Origin: an uncultured Shinella sp.
GTDB taxonomy: Bacteria; Pseudomonadota; Alphaproteobacteria; Rhizobiales; Rhizobiaceae
Length of the DNA stretch: 46,456 nt
Assembly (NCBI RefSeq): GCF_946479415.1
Contig: NZ_CAMLFY010000023.1
Location: 1 to 46,456, forward strand
Direction: 5' to 3'
Shown: positions 30,536 to 40,497 of the stretch, in pieces
How the letters are laid out: every line of letters begins with the position of its first letter
How positions within the stretch are numbered: the first letter of the stretch is position 1
The notes under the pieces: model-generated
The model's database searches: none
Told to the model about the DNA's origin: nothing
The model's input: the letters and a program-made list of their open reading frames with translations, nothing else
Made by a program: the position numbers and the translations under genes

Positions 30536-32623
30536 CTAGATCTGCCGACCTCCGACGAGCTGCGGCCGGTGGTAGGTGTCGAGCAGCGCCGACAGTCTTT
30601 CGCGTGCCTGGTAAGCCGGTTGGGGTTTGGCAAACAGATAGCCCTGACCCACTTCGCAGCCGGCCGTGGCGAGAAACCGTCGTTGCTCTTCCGTCTCGAT
30701 GCCTTCCGCAACGCTGCGTTTGCCGAGATTGCGAGAGAGATCGATCATCGCGCGAATAATCTGCTCGGAGCGTGTGTCTGTCCCGATGCCTGCAACGAAG
30801 CTTCGATCGATCTTGATTTCGTCGAAGGGAAAGTCGCGCAGATGCAAGAGGGAGGCGAAGCCCGTCCCGAAATCATCAAGGGAAATCGAGAGGCCATGCT
30901 GGCGGAAACGTGTCACCGTCGCGAGGATCTGATCGGCGCAGCGGTTGAGAAAGACATCTTCGGTAATCTCGATCGCGAAGTCCTTCCAATCTAGGCCGTT
31001 CGTCTGAATTGCCTCCGCGATCAGTTCGTAGCCTTCTGCGCCGACAAGCAGGGCTTCTGGCAGGTTGACGGAGATCGAACCGGGGAAAAGTCCCGCCGCT
31101 TTCCACTCCGCAAGGTCCCGCCCGACGATGGTCACGACGGCACGCGTCATGCCGCGGATCAGCTGTGTGCCCTCCATCAGCGGTAAAAAACGTCCAGGAG
31201 GCAGGAGGCCGAGCTGTGGGTGCTGCCACCGCACGAGCGCCTCGAAACCCACATAGTCTCCGGTCGAAAGATCGACCTTCGGTTGGTAATGCACGACATA
31301 TTCATTGCGGTCGGCGGCGAGAACGAGCGCGAGCGCCAGTTGGTTCTGTTCGAGCCGGCGCGCCAGCGCGGCCTCATCGAAAATGACGGCGGTATTGCGG
31401 TTGCCTTTTGCCGTATAGAGCGCGAGGTCGACGACCCGCATGAGGGTTGCTTCATCCGTCGCATGATTGGGAACCACGGCGCCGCCGATACTGGCCGAAG
31501 CCTGAAGGCTGCGGCCCTCGAAGGCCGTGCCGGCGGCGATTGCTTCGTTGGCACGCATGGCTATCGCCTCGAGCACCGGTGCGTCACAAACGCCCGGCAG
31601 AAGCACGGCGAATTCGTCGCCGCCCAGGCGTGCGATGACATCACCTGAACGGACCGCGTTTTGAAGCGCGCGTGCTACGTGACGCAGCACCGCATCACCC
31701 GCCGGATGACCAAGACTGTCATTGATGCTCTTGAAATGGTCGAGATCGACCAGGAGCAATGAAAAACCGGCTCCGGTCCGCTCCAACCCGATGAAGAGAT
31801 CACCGAGAGCGAGGTTAAACGAGGAGCGATTGCTGAGGCCGGTCAGGGCATCGGTATGGGCAAGCGTGCTGAGCCGGCTTTCGAAATCGCTCGTACGGCG
31901 ATGTTCGTTCCGCAACTTCTTGAGAAGAGGCCGGAATAGAAGAGTGCTTGCCAGAATGACGATGGTCGCGATCAGCACCAGAAGGCAGGAGCCGATCCAT
32001 TTTGCATTGCGGATGCTCCGATCGCTGCGGTCATGCGCGCGGCCGATCAGATCCGCGAATTGTCGCATCGGAATACTGTCGGCCGCGGCCGCAAAGTCGA
32101 TCGGCCCCCAAAACGAATAGCGCTCCCGTCGCTCCTTTGTGCTGGTGTCGGCAATCCGCGCAGCGCGATCGAGAAAGTCCTCGAGACGTTCATCGAGATC
32201 GAGGCGCACCTGCTCGGCCGTCGTGTCGCGCGAATTGAGCTTCTCGAGAAAATTGGTGCCGATTTCCTCATGCAGCGCGGTCAACTGTCGACCGGCCGCA
32301 CGGATATCGGCGATTGCAAGATGCACATCGTCCCGCATGGGGCTGATGAAGTATTCGGGCAGGTTGGGATCGGCCGAGGCGCGCATCAAGGCCCGGGTCT
32401 GGTTTGCGAGCTGCTGGAAGCGAATGAACTGGTTGCTTGTCAGGAAACTGATGTTTTGCTGGAGCGAATGGCGGTCGAGTGCGACCACCATCATCTGATA
32501 GGTGGCCGCGATCAGCAGCATCATGACGATCACGGCATTGATGGAGTGCCGTCCGATCGACCGGATATACCGGTCGACCGATTGCAGCGATCCTTTTGCT
32601 GTTTCCGACTGTCGAGACCCCAT
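30536..32623 (-). CDS. membrane GGDEF-EAL cyclic-di-GMP protein
   Basis: A 695-aa protein with two membrane helices (about 29-48 and 211-230) bounding a periplasmic helical sensor of about 160 residues. A GGDEF domain follows with an intact GGDEF (334-338) and an inhibitory I-site RSGD (325-328) at the proper spacing. The EAL domain has EAL (461-463), an ITED block, LDDFGTGFASLLHL and EGIET. Both synthesis and breakdown of cyclic-di-GMP therefore look possible. GGAGGAGTGAG precedes the ATG. It starts one base after the 95-aa gene, which itself overlaps the chemoreceptor gene, so all three form one operon. Confidence 0.93.
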   Translation of the reverse strand: MGSRQSETAKGSLQSVDRYIRSIGRHSINAVIVMMLLIAATYQMMVVALDRHSLQQNISFLTSNQFIRFQQLANQTRALMRASADPNLPEYFISPMRDDVHLAIADIRAAGRQLTALHEEIGTNFLEKLNSRDTTAEQVRLDLDERLEDFLDRAARIADTSTKERRERYSFWGPIDFAAAADSIPMRQFADLIGRAHDRSDRSIRNAKWIGSCLLVLIATIVILASTLLFRPLLKKLRNEHRRTSDFESRLSTLAHTDALTGLSNRSSFNLALGDLFIGLERTGAGFSLLLVDLDHFKSINDSLGHPAGDAVLRHVARALQNAVRSGDVIARLGGDEFAVLLPGVCDAPVLEAIAMRANEAIAAGTAFEGRSLQASASIGGAVVPNHATDEATLMRVVDLALYTAKGNRNTAVIFDEAALARRLEQNQLALALVLAADRNEYVVHYQPKVDLSTGDYVGFEALVRWQHPQLGLLPPGRFLPLMEGTQLIRGMTRAVVTIVGRDLAEWKAAGLFPGSISVNLPEALLVGAEGYELIAEAIQTNGLDWKDFAIEITEDVFLNRCADQILATVTRFRQHGLSISLDDFGTGFASLLHLRDFPFDEIKIDRSFVAGIGTDTRSEQIIRAMIDLSRNLGKRSVAEGIETEEQRRFLATAGCEVGQGYLFAKPQPAYQARERLSALLDTYHRPQLVGGRQI

Positions 32624-32624
32624 C

Positions 32625-32912
32625 TCACTCCTCCGTTCCGCTATCTGCTTCCGGCCGGTTTTTCTTGACGATCGACAGACGTGGTGCTCGGCCAGCTTCG
32701 CGACGTACCTGCGTGCAAAGTGCTTCCAGCTGGTTCGTCAGCGTGATCATGCGTTCGCGCACTTGATCCAGCTTTTCATGCTGTCTGGGTTGTTCAAAAA
32801 AGGGCCGGGCGGGCGCGGTTTCGGCAAAGACGTGCTGCTCGGCGGGGCTAAGGATTACGGCATCCGGTACTGCGGCGGAGGCAAGGTGCTCCTTCTCGTC
32901 CTCGATAGGCAT
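32625..32912 (-). CDS. small hypothetical protein between chemoreceptor and GGDEF-EAL genes
   Basis: A 95-aa soluble protein, no signal peptide or membrane helix. A helix from about residue 45 to 75 (EKLDQVRERMITLTNQLEAL) could form a coiled coil; the ends look disordered. GGGAGGAA lies before the ATG at 32912, and the start shares one base with the chemoreceptor stop. The next gene begins one base after its stop. This tight packing suggests it works with the receptor or the cyclic-di-GMP enzyme, perhaps as an adaptor, but I do not recognise the family. Confidence 0.7.
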   Translation of the reverse strand: MPIEDEKEHLASAAVPDAVILSPAEQHVFAETAPARPFFEQPRQHEKLDQVRERMITLTNQLEALCTQVRREAGRAPRLSIVKKNRPEADSGTEE

Positions 32913-34840
32913 CAGAATTCCTCCCACCCTTGCGCCATCGTTGCCGCCTTGCCGCCAAAGGCGTTGGCAATTTTCTGGCTGAGGGCTCGGGCGGGGGAGG
33001 CGACGGGCAAGCTGTTGGGGCTGGTCGAACGTGGTTTGGCGGCGACCGTGCCATCAAGCCTGAACTGACCGACGAGGCCCCGCAGGTTGCCGGCTTCCTG
33101 CGCGAGAGAAGCCGCAGCGGCGCTGGATTGTTCGACCATCGCTGCATTCTGCTGCGTTGCCTGGTCCATCTGATTGACCGCGCTGTTGATTTCGGCAAGG
33201 CCGGTCGATTGCTCCCTGGCCGAGACCGCGATGGCTTCCATGTGGGTGTTGATCTCGACGATGAAGCCGCCGATCGTCTTCAATGCCTGGCCGGTATCGC
33301 GCACCAGCTTGACGCCGCTCTGAACCTCATCGGAGGAGTTGTGGATGAGGCCCTTGATCTCCTTGGCCGCCTGGGCCGAGCGCTGTGCGAGTTCGCGCAC
33401 CTCTTGCGCCACGACTGCGAACCCCTTGCCGGCTTCGCCGGCACGCGCGGCTTCGACGCCGGCATTCAGAGCGAGCAGGTTTGTCTGGAAGGCAATCTCG
33501 TCGATCACGCCGATGATGTTGGAGATCTGCTGTGAGCTCTCCTCGATTTTCTTCATCGCCGCTTCCGCATGGGAGACGACCTGGGCGGACTGCACGGCGG
33601 ACTGATTGGCGTGGCCCGCAACAGTGCGCGCCTCCTCGGTGCGCTTGGTGGAGTTTCCGACATTCACCGTGATCTGATCCAGCGCGGCGGCGGTTTCTTC
33701 CAGGGAGGACGCCTGCTGCTCGGTGCGTCTGGAAAGATCGTTCGCACCCGACGAGATTTCCCGCGTGCCGCTGTCGATGCCATGCACCGCTGCCGCGACG
33801 GAGCTGATCGTCCGGCCGAGCTGGTCGACCGTGGCGTTGAAGTCGTTGCGGAGGGCTTCGTATTCGTTGGCGAAAGCTGCATCGATCCGGCAGGCGAGGT
33901 CGCCGCTCGCCAGACGTTTCAGGGCATCGCCCAGCGTCGACGTGGCGATGCGCAACTGTTCGGCTTCGCGTGCCATGCGCTGCTGCTCCGCCTGACGGTT
34001 GTGCTCTGCGGCAGCACGCATCTGTTCGGACTGTCCTTCCAGTTCACGCGCCTTCAGGCCGTTCTCCTTGAATACCTGGACGGCTCCCGCCATCTTGCCG
34101 ACTTCGTCGCGGCGTTCCGTTCCATCGACATCCACATCGAGATCACCACCGGCAAGCACCGACATCAGATCGCAAAGTGCGTTGATCGGCTTTACGAGCC
34201 ACGCCGTCACGGCGAAGTACGAGCAAGCCAGAACGGTGGCGAGCCCACCCATGAGGATGACAAGGGTCATGGTGCTGGTCGATTCCGATACGTTCCGGAG
34301 GTCGTTGCTGGCGTCCAGTACCGTTTTTTCGATAGCCCGGGTTTCGGCGACGATCCGCTCGGTCAGCTCCGGGAAATTCGGCTGGCATTCGGTTCCGAAT
34401 GTTTTAACAGCCGTCATTGCGTCTGCTGCGTTGGCCTTGTTTGCTCCCTGAGTGAGCGCTGCAGCGCATTGCCTTTCGAGAATATCGAGGCCGGCCTGTT
34501 TGAATTGTGGAATCTTCGCGTCGTCGGGGCTCGCCTGCCGGGCGTTGTCCATATATTCCGAGAACTTCTGCTTCGAGGACGCAAACTCGGCCTTGCCGAT
34601 CTCGATTTCCTTGGGGTCCGTCAGCATGACGACATCTGCGACGGCTGCTCGCGCACGTTGCATTGCCCGGGTGGCCGAAGCCATGCTTTGCGAGGCGCGC
34701 ACCTGGCCGACCAGCAGGTCCGAGTAGGCCTTGTCGATCTTCCGGATCTGGGTTGACGTGTAGAAGCCGGTGGCCAGCGAAAACAATCCGAAGACCCCGA
34801 GAATGAGCAGCATTTTAAAAAGGATTGGCCAGTTTTTCAT
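32912..34840 (-). CDS. methyl-accepting chemotaxis protein with C-terminal CheR/CheB tether
   Basis: A 642-aa chemoreceptor. Membrane helices lie at about 7-27 and 191-216, bounding a four-helix-bundle type periplasmic sensor of about 160 residues. A HAMP domain (PINALCDLMSVLAGGDLDVD) and the signalling hairpin with the highly conserved tip EIAFQTNLLALNAGVEAARA follow. The last residues, AQGWEEF, fit the xWxxF pentapeptide that tethers CheR and CheB. ATG 34840 is preferred since the protein then starts right before the first helix; earlier in-frame starts lack a ribosome site. It is the first gene of the operon with the 95-aa and GGDEF-EAL genes. Ligand unknown. Confidence 0.93.
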   Translation of the reverse strand: MKNWPILFKMLLILGVFGLFSLATGFYTSTQIRKIDKAYSDLLVGQVRASQSMASATRAMQRARAAVADVVMLTDPKEIEIGKAEFASSKQKFSEYMDNARQASPDDAKIPQFKQAGLDILERQCAAALTQGANKANAADAMTAVKTFGTECQPNFPELTERIVAETRAIEKTVLDASNDLRNVSESTSTMTLVILMGGLATVLACSYFAVTAWLVKPINALCDLMSVLAGGDLDVDVDGTERRDEVGKMAGAVQVFKENGLKARELEGQSEQMRAAAEHNRQAEQQRMAREAEQLRIATSTLGDALKRLASGDLACRIDAAFANEYEALRNDFNATVDQLGRTISSVAAAVHGIDSGTREISSGANDLSRRTEQQASSLEETAAALDQITVNVGNSTKRTEEARTVAGHANQSAVQSAQVVSHAEAAMKKIEESSQQISNIIGVIDEIAFQTNLLALNAGVEAARAGEAGKGFAVVAQEVRELAQRSAQAAKEIKGLIHNSSDEVQSGVKLVRDTGQALKTIGGFIVEINTHMEAIAVSAREQSTGLAEINSAVNQMDQATQQNAAMVEQSSAAAASLAQEAGNLRGLVGQFRLDGTVAAKPRSTSPNSLPVASPARALSQKIANAFGGKAATMAQGWEEF

Positions 34841-35159
34841 CACATACGTCCCGAGTGTGAATGACATGGTGGAAAAAGCCCTCAAATCATTCGAGTGGCA
34901 TGTGAAACGCGGAACAATGGCGTTGTGTGTACGACTAAGCGGCTGCGATGATTAACAAAATTATATTTTAGAAAAGCAAAGACGATCTATGTCGCGCAAG
35001 ACGGATAGGCCTGCGGAAATCGGATAACAGTTGTTTTGTATGTGCGGTTCCCACCGAAATTACGCCGGCCCAGACCGTAGTCTTTTGCCCGGTTCCGCGT
35101 TGCACGGCGCGAAGATTACGCCGCCGCGATTCGCAGCAGGCGGCGTTCGTGTCGGTGCT
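34841..35159. other. 319-bp intergenic region
   Basis: No gene supported. It should carry the chemoreceptor operon promoter. One 8-bp stem, ACGCCGCC (35118-35125) with GGCGGCGT (35139-35146) and a 13-base loop, may end transcription of the second AraC gene, which stops at 35160; no T-run follows on that strand. Confidence 0.45.
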
Positions 35160-36161
35160 TCAATGCAATCGGTCTACGCGTTTTCTTGTATGCGAAGGGC
35201 TTTCGCCATAGGTCGTCTTGTAGGTGACTGAAAATCGCCCGAAGTGGAAAAATCCCCATTTCAGACAAATGTCACTCACGGCTTGATTGTTCGTAGGATC
35301 AAGCAGATCGCGCCGCGCCGCCTGCAGGCGCGCCAGTGTCAGATAAGCGATGGGCGTCGTGTCCCGAAAGGCGCGAAAGCCGGATTGGAGAGCTCGAACG
35401 GAGATGCCGGCCGCTTCTGCGATCATCGGCATGGTAATCGGCCGGCTGATATTCGCATGCATGAATTCGATCGCGCGCCGCACATGCCGCGGAGCGATCA
35501 GGCACGGTTTCTTTTCCAGCAGATAGGACAGGCGATGCGGCACCAGTCGCACCACGAGGTCGGCCATTGCCTGGGTCAAATTCGTCATGGCGATCGGTGA
35601 GCGCAAAAGGGGGCCATTGTTGCGCATGCCGTTCATCATGGTGGTGGCCAGACGGGTAATTATCTGACCGGCAGGCGTGGCCTGATCCAGTTCCGGGAGA
35701 ATATCCAGCGAACCGTTGAGCGGTATTTCAAACGTCTGGCCAACCACTTGCGTTATGACGGACCAATCGATCAGCAACTCGTCGATTACATTCGACTCGC
35801 CATGCATGACGACGCTGTTCGGCTCGAAATTATTGTAGAGAAGGAGTTTTCCGGTCGCAGCCTCTGCTGCGCGGGGACCGTAGTTTACCGCCATTCCGCC
35901 TTTGCGTGGAACGACGATCGACAAATATTCCGCCGTGTCGTTCGTGGCTTCAATGTTGAACCGGAATGCATCCTGGTGATAACCACTAATCAGGACGGCG
36001 TTGTCGCACGCGGCAAGATCTATGCCCCAATTGAAATCATGAACCTGTCCCACCGGCGTGGCGCTGAATGCTCCGAAGGCGCCGGCCAGGGTTTCGATCA
36101 TGTTGTCGAACGATGAGCCGCGGAATTGAAACGAGAATTGTGGATTGCTGTTTTCCGGCAT
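35160..36161 (-). CDS. second AraC-family transcriptional regulator
   Basis: A 333-aa regulator with an N-terminal AraC_binding_2-like sensing domain (about 40-190) and a C-terminal double helix-turn-helix (ITMPMIAEAAGISVRALQSG, AVSDICLKWGFFHFGRFSVT). GGGGGAG precedes the ATG. It is similar to the AraC protein at 24509 in the DNA-binding half but differs in the sensing half, pointing to an old duplication with a different signal. It stands apart from its neighbours, with about 190 bases before it and 319 after. It could control the chemoreceptor operon, the T3SS, or itself; nothing in the sequence decides this. Confidence 0.88.
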   Translation of the reverse strand: MPENSNPQFSFQFRGSSFDNMIETLAGAFGAFSATPVGQVHDFNWGIDLAACDNAVLISGYHQDAFRFNIEATNDTAEYLSIVVPRKGGMAVNYGPRAAEAATGKLLLYNNFEPNSVVMHGESNVIDELLIDWSVITQVVGQTFEIPLNGSLDILPELDQATPAGQIITRLATTMMNGMRNNGPLLRSPIAMTNLTQAMADLVVRLVPHRLSYLLEKKPCLIAPRHVRRAIEFMHANISRPITMPMIAEAAGISVRALQSGFRAFRDTTPIAYLTLARLQAARRDLLDPTNNQAVSDICLKWGFFHFGRFSVTYKTTYGESPSHTRKRVDRLH

Positions 36162-36353
36162 GGCTCCCCCGAATCGGCATATGCATCATTCGCTTTTTTA
36201 GATGATTCAAATAAAATGACTTGTCCGCGCCTTCAATGGCCGGAGCGAAGCTATCCAATGAAAACGCCTCGCTTTCGATGATGGCATCTGCAAGACCCGG
36301 GATGCGCAAAGGTTCGCCTGCCGCCCAATGCATCGAATGCTGGGGTTGAGCAT

Positions 36354-39353
36354 CTAGGGCGGGTCGCCGATCCGGAGCCGGTACGCCACAGCGGCCGCCG
36401 CTCCGCGACTGGAGACCGAAAGTTTGCTCAAAATGTTGGAGACATGCACGCTCGCCGTTTTTGACGAAATGAACAGATTGTCGGCAATCTCCCGATTGCT
36501 CCGTCCCGCCGCGATCAATCGCAGGACCTCGAATTCGCGATCCGTTAGGCCGAGAGGTGCCTTCGGCCCGCTGGTGCCCTCTTCGTCTCGTAAATCGATC
36601 CGCGCCTTTGCCGCGATAATCTCGATTTGACGATGCAATAGGCAGGCATCAATCGACTTGCTGAGTTCGGCTCCTCGCCGGAGATCGTCCGCACCCTTCT
36701 TGCGTTTACCGGCATTCATTGCAGCGCTGCCGGCTTGCATGAGGGCATATGCCTCTCGATAGGGTTGGTTCAAATCAGCCCAGCTTTTGGCAACAGCTTG
36801 CCAGGCATCGAGATTGGAAACCGTCATGCGTGAGATTTCGGCCGAGATACCAGACCTCTCTGCTTCCTCCACCACGTTGCGGCATGGCGTTGCCGCGGCA
36901 ACAGCGGCCAATTGTCCAGCCACATCTTTCTGGTTGGCATCAATACCGACACGCACGGCCGATGCCAGCAGTGGCCAGGAAATGTCCGCTTGCTCGTTGA
37001 AGTGCGTCAGAGCGGATCTCACCAAGACGGCCGATTGCGCCACGTCGCCGGCGAGTGCATGGCTTTCGATGTCGAACCTCAGGAGATTGGTCGCCATACG
37101 GCGCGCGACTTGCGGCCCCGGAGCCAGATTACGCAAGGATTTCGCTGCTGCGGCAATGCGATCCGGGTTCCCCCGGACCAGGGCGATCTCTGCCTGACAT
37201 TCGAATACATGAACAAGACCTAGCGGCAATGGGTCGAGCGCGGCCATCCGTTCGCACGTTTCGATGGCTTCGGAAACGCGGCCCACGGCGAGAAAGGCGC
37301 GGCACAGGGGGGATCCTACAATCGCTCCGATATATCGGGCCTGCCCGTATTCGACCGTTCGCTCAAAGATCGCCGGTCCGGCGTCGATGATCCGGGCATA
37401 GGCTCCTGTTTCAAGAAGAGCTTGAAGCAGGGCCGCGCCCGCCAAAACCTCAACCCGCCCGATGTGCGCCGTTTCGGCCCGGGCCGCCACGCTGTGATGC
37501 GCATCGACGGGAAAACCGCCCGATGCCGTGTTCAACGACGCCTCGACGATCAGCGCCTCGATGCGGAACTCCTCGTCATCGAGCCGCTCCGACAACGTCT
37601 TCAGCTCATTACCCAGACGCCTGGCGCGATCGTATTCTCCGCGCAATATCAGGGCGCGCGAAAACTGTCCCAGTGCGTCGGCGCGTAACCGTGTGAGATC
37701 GGGCGCGTGATCGAGCGCTCGTTCGAGGTCGGCGATCTCGCCTGGAATGAGTGCATGCTGGCGCATTACTGCACGCTGCAAGAGAAGCGCGGCAAGCTGT
37801 TCGCCGTCGCGGCCGGCGTCTACTTCTGCGAGAGCGCGTTCAACAAAGGCCAGTCCCTGTTCGGCTTCGGCTGCCCAGCAGGCGGCATCGGCCGCGAGTT
37901 CCAGAACCTTGCAATGATCCGCCCCGGTCAAATCGGTTGGTTTTTCAACCTCGGGCCACGCCGCCAGCACGAGCTTGAGCATTTCCATCTGGTCGGCATA
38001 GGAGAAAGCGGCAGCGGCTTCCGCCGCAGCGCGCCAGGCCCATTTCAGGCAGTTTTCGGCATGGCCGGCACCACGCCAGTGGTGTGCCAGCGCAACGGAA
38101 TGCCAGATCCGGTAGCTTGGAACTGATCCCAGTTCGAGCATATCGGCATAGATCCGGTGAATGGCCACCTTTTCGCCTGCAATCAGGTCATCCCGTACCG
38201 CTTGGTGAATCAGTGCATGACGGAATGCATAGCCGTCCCCGTCGGCCACCAGGATACCCGCCGAAATTGCCGGACGCAGCAATTCCGCCAGTTCCAGGTC
38301 GGACCGGGTTGCCACAGCGCTGAGAAGTGCGTGGGTCATATGCGGGCCGCCGAGCGCCATAAGCTTCAGCAAGCCGGCAGTCGGCCCCGGCACGTCCCTT
38401 ACGGCTCTCAGCAGATAGTCCGTGAGAGAACCGGGCAGGTTCGTACGCAAGCGTCCGTTCGCATCGACGAGCGCCTCCGTGAAAAGTGGAATTCCGCCAC
38501 CCCGCGCATAGACTTCGTTGATCTCGGCAGGTGCCGGCATGCGTTTGAGGAGTTCTTCTAGCTGTGCGGCAATCTCGCCGCGCTTGAAGAGCGGAAGCTT
38601 CAAAACTTCGGCCTGTTCGTGAAGGGCGAGGTCCGCGATGACCGCCCTCGCTGGATTGGCGCCGTCGGCCTCTTCGGGGCGAAAACTGATGATCAGCATG
38701 AGCCTGGTTTTCTTCAACCGCGCGGTCAGGAAGCGCAGCAGGTCGCACGTGGCTTGGTCTGCCCAGTGAAGATCCTCTATGATCAAGACGAGCGGCATCT
38801 CGCGTGCAAGTGCCTCAAACAGCGTTCTCAGTGTTTCGAATAGACGCGCTCTCGCGATGCCCGCGTCAAACCGTTCCGAGGTTTCGCCGAATTCCGGAAG
38901 AAGCCAGGCGATCTCCCGCGCACCTTCCGCGCCGATAAGAGATTTTGCCGCCAATACACCCCGTATTTGAATGAGTTCGTGCAGCACGGCCGTCACGGCC
39001 GCATAGGGCAGGGTCGCTTCCCGCTGTTCAACACATCCGCCCTTCAGGACTAGAGCCCGGTCGGCGATACGACTGGAAAATTCTTCCACCAGTCGGCTTT
39101 TGCCACCACCTGCCTCCGCCCCGATAAGGAGGGACCTTTGCCGTCCACCAGTAGCATCGAGAAAAGCGGTCAGCATCGAATCGAGTTCTTCTGCGCGACC
39201 TAAGAACCGGGTCTTTCTGGGAGATGCCGACACAAAACGCTCCGATACGTGGAGTTCGAGACTAGCAGAGATGGAGACATAGTCATCCCTTGCCCCGCAG
39301 GTATCACCGGATATTGCGATGCGCCGTCTGGCGGTGCCGAAGGGTTCCGTCAT
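36354..39353 (-). CDS. LAL-type LuxR family regulator with AAA ATPase domain
   Basis: A 999-aa regulator of the large ATP-binding LuxR class (MalT-like). Walker A is GAEAGGGKS (78-86) and Walker B is [13 protein letters not shown] long helical region with TPR-like repeats spans about 400-900, and the final 65 residues form a LuxR helix-turn-helix ([40 protein letters not shown]). Such proteins bind ATP and an inducer before activating target promoters. The divergent hydrolase-methyltransferase pair starts about 280 bases away and is the nearest candidate target. The region between, 39354-39630, carries no other gene. Confidence 0.92.
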   Translation of the reverse strand: MTEPFGTARRRIAISGDTCGARDDYVSISASLELHVSERFVSASPRKTRFLGRAEELDSMLTAFLDATGGRQRSLLIGAEAGGGKSRLVEEFSSRIADRALVLKGGCVEQREATLPYAAVTAVLHELIQIRGVLAAKSLIGAEGAREIAWLLPEFGETSERFDAGIARARLFETLRTLFEALAREMPLVLIIEDLHWADQATCDLLRFLTARLKKTRLMLIISFRPEEADGANPARAVIADLALHEQAEVLKLPLFKRGEIAAQLEELLKRMPAPAEINEVYARGGGIPLFTEALVDANGRLRTNLPGSLTDYLLRAVRDVPGPTAGLLKLMALGGPHMTHALLSAVATRSDLELAELLRPAISAGILVADGDGYAFRHALIHQAVRDDLIAGEKVAIHRIYADMLELGSVPSYRIWHSVALAHHWRGAGHAENCLKWAWRAAAEAAAAFSYADQMEMLKLVLAAWPEVEKPTDLTGADHCKVLELAADAACWAAEAEQGLAFVERALAEVDAGRDGEQLAALLLQRAVMRQHALIPGEIADLERALDHAPDLTRLRADALGQFSRALILRGEYDRARRLGNELKTLSERLDDEEFRIEALIVEASLNTASGGFPVDAHHSVAARAETAHIGRVEVLAGAALLQALLETGAYARIIDAGPAIFERTVEYGQARYIGAIVGSPLCRAFLAVGRVSEAIETCERMAALDPLPLGLVHVFECQAEIALVRGNPDRIAAAAKSLRNLAPGPQVARRMATNLLRFDIESHALAGDVAQSAVLVRSALTHFNEQADISWPLLASAVRVGIDANQKDVAGQLAAVAAATPCRNVVEEAERSGISAEISRMTVSNLDAWQAVAKSWADLNQPYREAYALMQAGSAAMNAGKRKKGADDLRRGAELSKSIDACLLHRQIEIIAAKARIDLRDEEGTSGPKAPLGLTDREFEVLRLIAAGRSNREIADNLFISSKTASVHVSNILSKLSVSSRGAAAAVAYRLRIGDPP

Positions 39354-39630
39354 GCGAAACCTTGGTCAGGAGATTTCTAGCCCGGCATACTTAAAATGCC
39401 TGATGCGCCATACCCTGCCTTAGCCCCACTATAGGGAACATGCGGACGTCGCGTGTTCCTTGCGGAGCGTGACGTGAGCAAAGGAGGAACCATCCATGGA
39501 ATGCTTCGACGCCATACCTGGAGCGTGTATTCGAACCGCCGCAATCATTCGCCTGGTGACTTTGGCAAGCCCAACGATGCCAGAGCATGAAATTTCGCCG
39601 CTTCATTCGATACAGTAAAGGACGCCCGTA

Positions 39631-40482
39631 ATGCATGACCGCACCATCAAATTCGACGATGTCGAGATCGCCACGCAGGCTTTCGGCGATCCGGCCCATA
39701 CGCCGATCCTGCTCATCATGGGCGCCATGGCATCGATGCTGTGGTGGCCGGAGGAGTTCTGCCAGCGGCTTGCCGGTCACAAATTCTATGTCATCCGCTA
39801 CGACAATCGCGATACAGGCCGCTCGACGAACTACCAGCCCGGGGAGCCACCTTACACCATCGAAGACATGGCAGCGGATGCCATAAGAGTGCTTGATGCC
39901 TATGGAATTGCCCGCGCGAACCTGATCGGAATGTCGCTGGGCGGCGAAATCGCGCAGATCGCAGCGCTCGCTCATCCGGCGCGTGTTAAGGCGCTAACGT
40001 TGATCTCCACCACGCCTTTCGGCGTTGATACCAGCACTCTACCGCAGACCACGGATGCCTATATGGAACATGCCGCGACGGGTGAAACTGTCGATTGGGC
40101 AGACGATGAGCAAGTGATCGCGTTCGTCGTCAAGGATACCCGGATGATCGCCGGTTCTGCGCATCCTTACGACGAATGGAGCGCGCGCACTCTGGTTGAA
40201 CGCGACGTCAAACGCGCCAGAAACTTCGTCAGCGCCACCAATCATTTTATGCTGAAGCGTGGCGAGACCTTGAAGGGGAATTCAAGTGAACTGGCTGCGC
40301 CGGTCCTTGTCATACACGGAACGGCCGACCCGATTTTTCCAGTCGAGCATGGCGAACTTCTGGCACGGACAGTCGGGAACGCGAAACTTGTCCGGCTTGA
40401 GGGCGGCGGCCACGAAATGCATCCGCAAGATTGGGGAAAGATCATTTCGGCGATCGACGCACATTTCAATGCGCAGGCGTAA
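39631..40482 (+). CDS. alpha/beta hydrolase
   Basis: A 283-aa soluble alpha/beta-hydrolase. The nucleophile elbow is GMSLGG (serine), the acid is Asp in HGTADPIFP and the base His in GGGHEMHP, so the catalytic triad is complete. The oxyanion region is LLIMGAMASMLWWPEEF. It resembles carboxyl-ester or lactone hydrolases such as the aclacinomycin methylesterase/RdmC-like group. AAAGGA is seen upstream of the ATG. It is followed after 15 bases by a methyltransferase gene, so the pair probably acts in one small-molecule modification step. Substrate not determined. Confidence 0.88.
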   Translation: MHDRTIKFDDVEIATQAFGDPAHTPILLIMGAMASMLWWPEEFCQRLAGHKFYVIRYDNRDTGRSTNYQPGEPPYTIEDMAADAIRVLDAYGIARANLIGMSLGGEIAQIAALAHPARVKALTLISTTPFGVDTSTLPQTTDAYMEHAATGETVDWADDEQVIAFVVKDTRMIAGSAHPYDEWSARTLVERDVKRARNFVSATNHFMLKRGETLKGNSSELAAPVLVIHGTADPIFPVEHGELLARTVGNAKLVRLEGGGHEMHPQDWGKIISAIDAHFNAQA

Positions 40483-40497
40483 AATAGAGAGTGTATC

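Noticed and set aside
33569..34756. 395-codon plus-strand frame opposite the chemoreceptor gene
   Set aside because: Antisense shadow of a conserved MCP sequence.
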